Origin: Pullilachnospira_A gallistercoris
GTDB lineage: Bacteria > Bacillota > Clostridia > Lachnospirales > Lachnospiraceae
Length of the DNA: 16,447 nt
Assembly (NCBI GenBank): GCA_018712125.1
Contig: DVHM01000010.1
Coordinates: forward strand, 1 to 16,447
Direction of reading: 5' to 3'
Below, one piece after another: positions 12,494 to 16,447 of this stretch; position 1 is the first letter of the stretch, and each line of letters opens with the position of its first letter. Under the pieces are notes generated by a model that was not told the origin of the DNA, did not search any database, and worked only from the letters and a program-made list of their open reading frames with translations. Made by a program: the position numbers and the translations under genes.

Positions 12494-14716
12494 ATGAGAC
12501 AGGTATTGAATTTCTGCGCGAACTGGTTTTTCTGCCGCGAGGACGCGGGTGCTGCCGGAGCGCTGGCCGGGGAGGCGGTAACCCTGCCCCACACATGGAA
12601 CGCGCAGGACGGACAGGACGGAGGAAACGATTACTACCGGGGCACCTGCTGGTACGCGAAGAAGTTTTCCCGGTCGGAGGTTCCCGCAGGGGAGAGAATT
12701 TACATAGAATTTGAGGGGGTCGCCATGACGGCGGACGTCTACCTGAACGATCAGAAGCTGGCCCATCACGAGGGAGGCTACTCCACGTTTCGGGTGGACA
12801 TCACAGAGGCTCTGGCGGATGAGAATGTGCTGGCAGTGTCGGCGGACAACAGCGACAATGAGATCGTCTATCCCCAGAAGGCGGATTTTACCTTCTATGG
12901 CGGCATTTACCGCCCGGTAAAACTGATCGGTGTCCCGGCAGGGCACTTTACCCTGGACTATCACGGAGGCCCCGGCATCAAGGTGACCCCGGAGATCAAG
13001 GGAGATACCGCTGAGGTAAAGGTGGAGGCCTGGATTACCGGCGACGCGTCGGAGGTGGAATTTGCGGTGCGCGGATCGGATCAGGCCGATGACCGCGCGC
13101 TGACAGAGAAGGTTCCGGTAGTTGGCGGCAAGGCGGAAGCGGTTTTTGTGATCGAGAATGTACATCTCTGGGACGGACTGGAGGATCCCTATCTCTACGT
13201 GGCGAAGGCGTCTCTGGATACCGGGGATGCGGTGGAGACGAAATTCGGCTGCCGTACCTTTTCCATTGATCCGGAGAAGGGCTTCTTCTTAAACGGCAGA
13301 AGTTATCCCCTCTGCGGAGCGGCCCGTCATCAGGACCGCCAGGGCGTCGGCTACGCCATCACGCCCGAGATGCACAGGGAGGATCTGGAGATCATGTTGG
13401 AGATGGGAGCGAACACGGTGCGTCTGGCTCACTATCAGCACGCGCAGTATTTCTACGATCTCTGCGACGAGGCGGGCATGATTGTCTGGGCGGAGATCCC
13501 CTATATCACCCGGCATATGGAGCCCGGAAACGCCAATACCATCAGCCAGATGACCGAGTTGATTGTCCAGAATTACAATCATCCCTCCATTATCTGCTGG
13601 GGTCTGTCCAACGAGATTACCGCGGCCGGCGGCGTGACCGAGGAGATGGTGGCAAACCACAGGGTGCTCAACGATCTCTGCCACAAGATGGATGCCACCC
13701 GTCCCACCACCATGGCCCACGCCTTTATGCTGGACCCGAACGACGACTTCGTGTTCCTCTCCGACATCCGCAGCTACAACCTGTACTTCGGTTGGTACAT
13801 CGGGGAGAAGGAGCAGAACGACTCCTGGTTCGATGATTTCCATGCGGCTCATCCCGACCAGGTCATCGGCCTCTCCGAGTTCGGAGCGGACGCCAATCCG
13901 GCATACCAGTCCGCGAAGCCCGAGAAGGGGGACTGGACCGAGAGCTATCAGGCGGTCTATCACGAGCATATGCTTGCCATGTGGAAGGAGCGCCCCTACA
14001 TCTGGGCCATGCATGTGTGGAATATGTTCGACTTTGCGGCCGATGGAAGAAATGAGGGCGGCAAGCCGGGACAGAACCAGAAGGGACTGGTAACCTTTGA
14101 CCGCAAGACGCGGAAGGACGCTTTCTACATTTACAAGGCGTATCTGTCAAAGGAGCCCTTCGTGCATATCTGCGGCCGGCGCTATGTGAACCGCGACGAG
14201 GCGGTAACCGAGATCAAGGTGTACTCCAATCAGGACACCGTGACGCTTTTCGTGGACGGCCAGGAGAGAGAGACGAAGACCGGGGACAAGATCTTCAAGT
14301 TTGAAGTACCCATTACCGGCGAGCACACGATCCGGGCGGTCAGCGGCGATCTGTCCGATGAGATCTCCATCCGCAAGGTGGAGAAGAAGGATCCCTCCTA
14401 TGTGAGAGAAGGGGCGGCAGTGGAGAACTGGTTCGACCGGGATGACGAGGTGGTGAGAGAGGGGTATTACTCCATCCTGGATACCATGGAGACACTGAAG
14501 GCCAATCCGGAGACCGCGAAGATTGTAGGTGCCATGATGGCGGCGGCCAAGAAAAATTACGGGGATGTGGCCCAGGCGACTCAGATTCCGGAGGCGATCC
14601 AGAGACAGATGGACAAATCTACCATGAAGAGCATGATCAAGCAGGCGGGCAAGGCGGTTACGCCGGAGATGGTCCACCAGCTCAATGACGCGCTGAACAA
14701 GATTCCGAGAAGCTGA
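12494..14716 (+). CDS. GH2 family beta-glycosidase (beta-galactosidase-like)
   Basis: Cytoplasmic glycosidase of 740 residues that should remove a beta-linked sugar with retention. Domains in order: a jelly-roll sugar-binding domain (about 1-155, with LPHTWN and YYRGTCWYAKKF), an immunoglobulin-like domain to about 265, the TIM barrel to about 560, and a second beta-rich domain (about 570-645). E374 in CWGLSNEI is the acid/base and E462 in GLSEFGAD the nucleophile. ARHQDRQGVGYA matches the substrate-loop motif of beta-galactosidases. A helical tail (about 658-740) is not part of the standard fold. There is no signal peptide, so the substrate is imported. ATG 12494 follows AGGAGG by seven bases. 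The esterase and a probable rhamnosidase lie downstream in the same direction. Galactosidase versus glucuronidase specificity cannot be settled by eye. Confidence 0.9.
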   Translation: MRQVLNFCANWFFCREDAGAAGALAGEAVTLPHTWNAQDGQDGGNDYYRGTCWYAKKFSRSEVPAGERIYIEFEGVAMTADVYLNDQKLAHHEGGYSTFRVDITEALADENVLAVSADNSDNEIVYPQKADFTFYGGIYRPVKLIGVPAGHFTLDYHGGPGIKVTPEIKGDTAEVKVEAWITGDASEVEFAVRGSDQADDRALTEKVPVVGGKAEAVFVIENVHLWDGLEDPYLYVAKASLDTGDAVETKFGCRTFSIDPEKGFFLNGRSYPLCGAARHQDRQGVGYAITPEMHREDLEIMLEMGANTVRLAHYQHAQYFYDLCDEAGMIVWAEIPYITRHMEPGNANTISQMTELIVQNYNHPSIICWGLSNEITAAGGVTEEMVANHRVLNDLCHKMDATRPTTMAHAFMLDPNDDFVFLSDIRSYNLYFGWYIGEKEQNDSWFDDFHAAHPDQVIGLSEFGADANPAYQSAKPEKGDWTESYQAVYHEHMLAMWKERPYIWAMHVWNMFDFAADGRNEGGKPGQNQKGLVTFDRKTRKDAFYIYKAYLSKEPFVHICGRRYVNRDEAVTEIKVYSNQDTVTLFVDGQERETKTGDKIFKFEVPITGEHTIRAVSGDLSDEISIRKVEKKDPSYVREGAAVENWFDRDDEVVREGYYSILDTMETLKANPETAKIVGAMMAAAKKNYGDVAQATQIPEAIQRQMDKSTMKSMIKQAGKAVTPEMVHQLNDALNKIPRS

Positions 14717-14720
14717 GAAC

Positions 14721-14741
14721 ATCCGGGGGACGGATTTTTTT
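14721..14741 (+). terminator. Weak terminator or attenuator after the GH2 gene
   Basis: ATCCG (14721-14725) pairs with CGGAT (14731-14735) around GGGGA, followed by six T at 14736-14741. The stem is only five base pairs, so partial termination is likely. It would lower expression of the esterase relative to the GH2 enzyme. Confidence 0.55.
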
Positions 14742-14789
14742 GCGAGAGAAAAGCGGGGAGGAGAAAAACAAAAAAAGGAGAAGAGAAAG

Positions 14790-16349
14790 ATGGAAAGGGT
14801 TTTTCGAAGTGATGAGACCACGACGGTGGAGACTGCCAGGGGAAAAATCAAAGGTTTTTTCTGTGACGATCTCTATATTTTCAAGGGGATTCCCTACGCA
14901 AGGGCGGAGCGGTTCGCTAAGCCCCAGCCCCTGGATCCCTGGGAGGGAGAGCTGGACGCCACCTCTTTCGGGTATGTATGTCCGCTGCTTACCCAGGAGC
15001 GTCCTTCCGGGGAGCTGATGGTTCCCCATCGATACTGGCTGATGGATGAGCACTGCCAGAATCTGAATATCTGGACGCCGGGGCTGGATGATCAGAAGCG
15101 CCCGGTGCTGGTGTGGCTCCACGGCGGCGGATTTGAGTCCGGTTCTGCCATCGAGCATCTGGCCTACGAGGGCGAGAACATGAGCCGCTATGGAGACGCG
15201 GTGGTGGTGTCTGTCAACCATCGGCTGAATCTTCTGGGATATCTGGATCTGTCCAGCCTGGGGGAGGCGTTTTCAGATTCTGGGAATTGCGGCGGCGACG
15301 ACATCATCGCCTCCCTGCGCTGGATACAGGAAAATATCGCGGCCTTCGGGGGCAACCCGGACAATGTGACCCTCTTCGGACAGAGCGGAGGAGGCGCGAA
15401 GATTACCACGCTGCTGCAGACGCCGGCGGCGGATGGTCTCTATCACAAGGGGATTATCATGAGCGGCGTGATCCCGGCCGCCATGATGGGAAGCGAGAGC
15501 GGCGACAGCCGCCCCGTGGCGGAGGCGCTGTTGAAGGAACTGGGCCTTTCCGCTGACGAGGCGGACAAACTTCGAACACTGCCCTACCGCACGCTTGCGG
15601 ACGCCTATCTGAAGATCCGGCCGGCTCTTCAGCAGCAGGGGGCTTACGTGGGCGGTATGCCAAAGGCCGGAGACAACTATCTGGGAGATCCGCTGCGGAT
15701 CGGTTTCCGGGAGGAGACGAAGGACATTCCCCTTCTGGTGGGAAGCGTATTCGGCGAGTTCGACTTTGTTCCGCTGGCCTATGACAAGCGGACATTGACC
15801 CGGGAGGAGGGCGTCGCCATCGCCGGCGAAGCTCTGGGAGAGGAGACGGTAAAGAAACTTCTGCCGCTCTTTACGGAGGCTTATCCCTGGCGCAATCCGG
15901 TGGATCTGGTCAGTCTGGATGTGCTCTTCCGCCCGGAGTCGATAAAATATATCGCGGCGCGGGCAGAAGAGGCATCCGCGCCGGTGTACTCTTATCTGTT
16001 TGACATGGATTTTCCGCTTCAGAACGGCAAGAGCGCATGGCACTGCGCCGACGTGCCCTACGTGTTCCATAACGCCGAGATGGTGCCCGCCGTCAATGTG
16101 ACCGGCGTGACTGAGCGGCTTCAGGAGCAGATTTTCGGCTGTGTGATGTCCTTTGCGAGAACCGGGGATCCCAACCATGCCGGTATCCCTCATTGGGACG
16201 CCAGTGAGCCGGGACAGGAACATGTTATGTTCTTCGGCGACAGCGTGAGGGAGAAGACCAATCCCGATGCGGAGATCTTTCCGGTGCTGGCCCCTGCGTC
16301 GATGGCAAATTTCATGAAGAAGATGGCACAGCTGGACATCAAACATTAA
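14790..16349 (+). CDS. Type B carboxylesterase
   Basis: Serine esterase of 519 residues with an alpha/beta-hydrolase fold, of the family that includes para-nitrobenzyl esterase. It starts with the family's VETARGKIKGF and IFKGIPYA. The oxyanion hole is WLHGGGFESGS, and the nucleophile S199 lies in LFGQSGGGAKI. The acid is E323 in GSVFGEFDF and the base H418 in SAWHCADVPYVF. CQNLNIWTP is also typical. There is no signal peptide, so it acts in the cytoplasm. ATG 14790 follows AAGGAG by nine bases. Between a GH2 glycosidase and a probable alpha-L-rhamnosidase it may remove acyl groups (acetyl or aromatic) from an imported glycoside so the glycosidases can act; this is inference from context, as family members have broad specificity. 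Confidence 0.9.
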   Translation: MERVFRSDETTTVETARGKIKGFFCDDLYIFKGIPYARAERFAKPQPLDPWEGELDATSFGYVCPLLTQERPSGELMVPHRYWLMDEHCQNLNIWTPGLDDQKRPVLVWLHGGGFESGSAIEHLAYEGENMSRYGDAVVVSVNHRLNLLGYLDLSSLGEAFSDSGNCGGDDIIASLRWIQENIAAFGGNPDNVTLFGQSGGGAKITTLLQTPAADGLYHKGIIMSGVIPAAMMGSESGDSRPVAEALLKELGLSADEADKLRTLPYRTLADAYLKIRPALQQQGAYVGGMPKAGDNYLGDPLRIGFREETKDIPLLVGSVFGEFDFVPLAYDKRTLTREEGVAIAGEALGEETVKKLLPLFTEAYPWRNPVDLVSLDVLFRPESIKYIAARAEEASAPVYSYLFDMDFPLQNGKSAWHCADVPYVFHNAEMVPAVNVTGVTERLQEQIFGCVMSFARTGDPNHAGIPHWDASEPGQEHVMFFGDSVREKTNPDAEIFPVLAPASMANFMKKMAQLDIKH

Positions 16350-16368
16350 AAATGAGGAGGATAAACAA

Positions 16369-16447
16369 GTGAGAGTTTATGACGCGAAGGTAAATCATAT
16401 GACCAACCCCATGGGCTTTTTCATGGACGGCGTTTCCTTTTCCTGGA
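16369..16447 (+). CDS. Start of a probable GH78 alpha-L-rhamnosidase, cut by window end
   Basis: Only 26 codons are present, running off the right edge. The GTG start at 16369 has GAGGAGG eight bases upstream. The peptide reads VRVYDAKVNHMTNPMGFFMD followed by GVSFSW. The pattern of a short beta-strand, then NP-x-G-hydrophobic, then FSW is what GH78 alpha-L-rhamnosidases show at their N-terminus. It begins 19 bp after the esterase stop, so it belongs to the same operon. With so little sequence, another glycosidase with a similar leading domain remains possible. Confidence 0.6.
   Translation, partial: MRVYDAKVNHMTNPMGFFMDGVSFSW

Overview
The window reads as chromosomal DNA of a fairly GC-rich, probably gut-associated Clostridia member, most likely Lachnospiraceae. 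This placement is inference. It rests on the AraC-type regulator, a large CUT1-type lipoprotein, a clostridial type of thymidylate synthase, an acetolactate synthase with a four-cysteine insertion, strong AGGAGG ribosome binding sites, and glycoside hydrolase and esterase genes. Every gene I accept is on the + strand. I see no rRNA, tRNA, CRISPR array, insertion sequence or integrase.

Layout. (1) 170-2952: an AraC-family regulator followed by a large sugar-binding lipoprotein without permeases. A pair of 10-bp direct repeats 20 bp apart sits just upstream of a perfect TATAAT, which looks like an AraC-type activation site. A strong terminator ends the unit. (2) 3015-3580: about 565 bp without a credible gene but rich in structure: GC hairpins, an 11-bp tandem repeat, a nested inverted repeat, and recurring ACCGTA/TACGGT motifs. 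(3) 3581-4631: a gene that appears broken by a +1 frameshift near 4100-4116. Rejoined, it would encode a cytoplasmic ankyrin-like domain, one membrane span, an acidic linker and an external FKBP prolyl isomerase. (4) 4776-5603: a short-chain dehydrogenase with a long insertion before its YxxxK motif, with its own promoter and terminator. (5) 5807-7208: thyA and folA, which together make dTMP and recycle folate. (6) 7312-9598: ilvB and ilvN, acetolactate synthase. (7) 9654-10874: a secreted coiled-coil protein with a SleB-type cell wall hydrolase domain. (8) 10939-12315: citrate synthase. (9) 12494 to the end: a carbohydrate operon of a GH2 beta-glycosidase, a type B carboxylesterase and the first codons of what looks like a GH78 alpha-L-rhamnosidase.

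How the genes work together. The middle block is biosynthetic housekeeping: thymidylate and folate, branched-chain amino acids, and citrate towards glutamate. The two ends are carbohydrate acquisition. The right-end enzymes carry no signal peptides, so they probably act in the cytoplasm on imported, possibly acylated, rhamnose-containing glycosides. The least ordinary items are the split ankyrin-TM-FKBP protein, the structured intergenic region before it, the CX6CX3CX6C insertion in IlvB, and the helical C-terminal tail of the GH2 enzyme.
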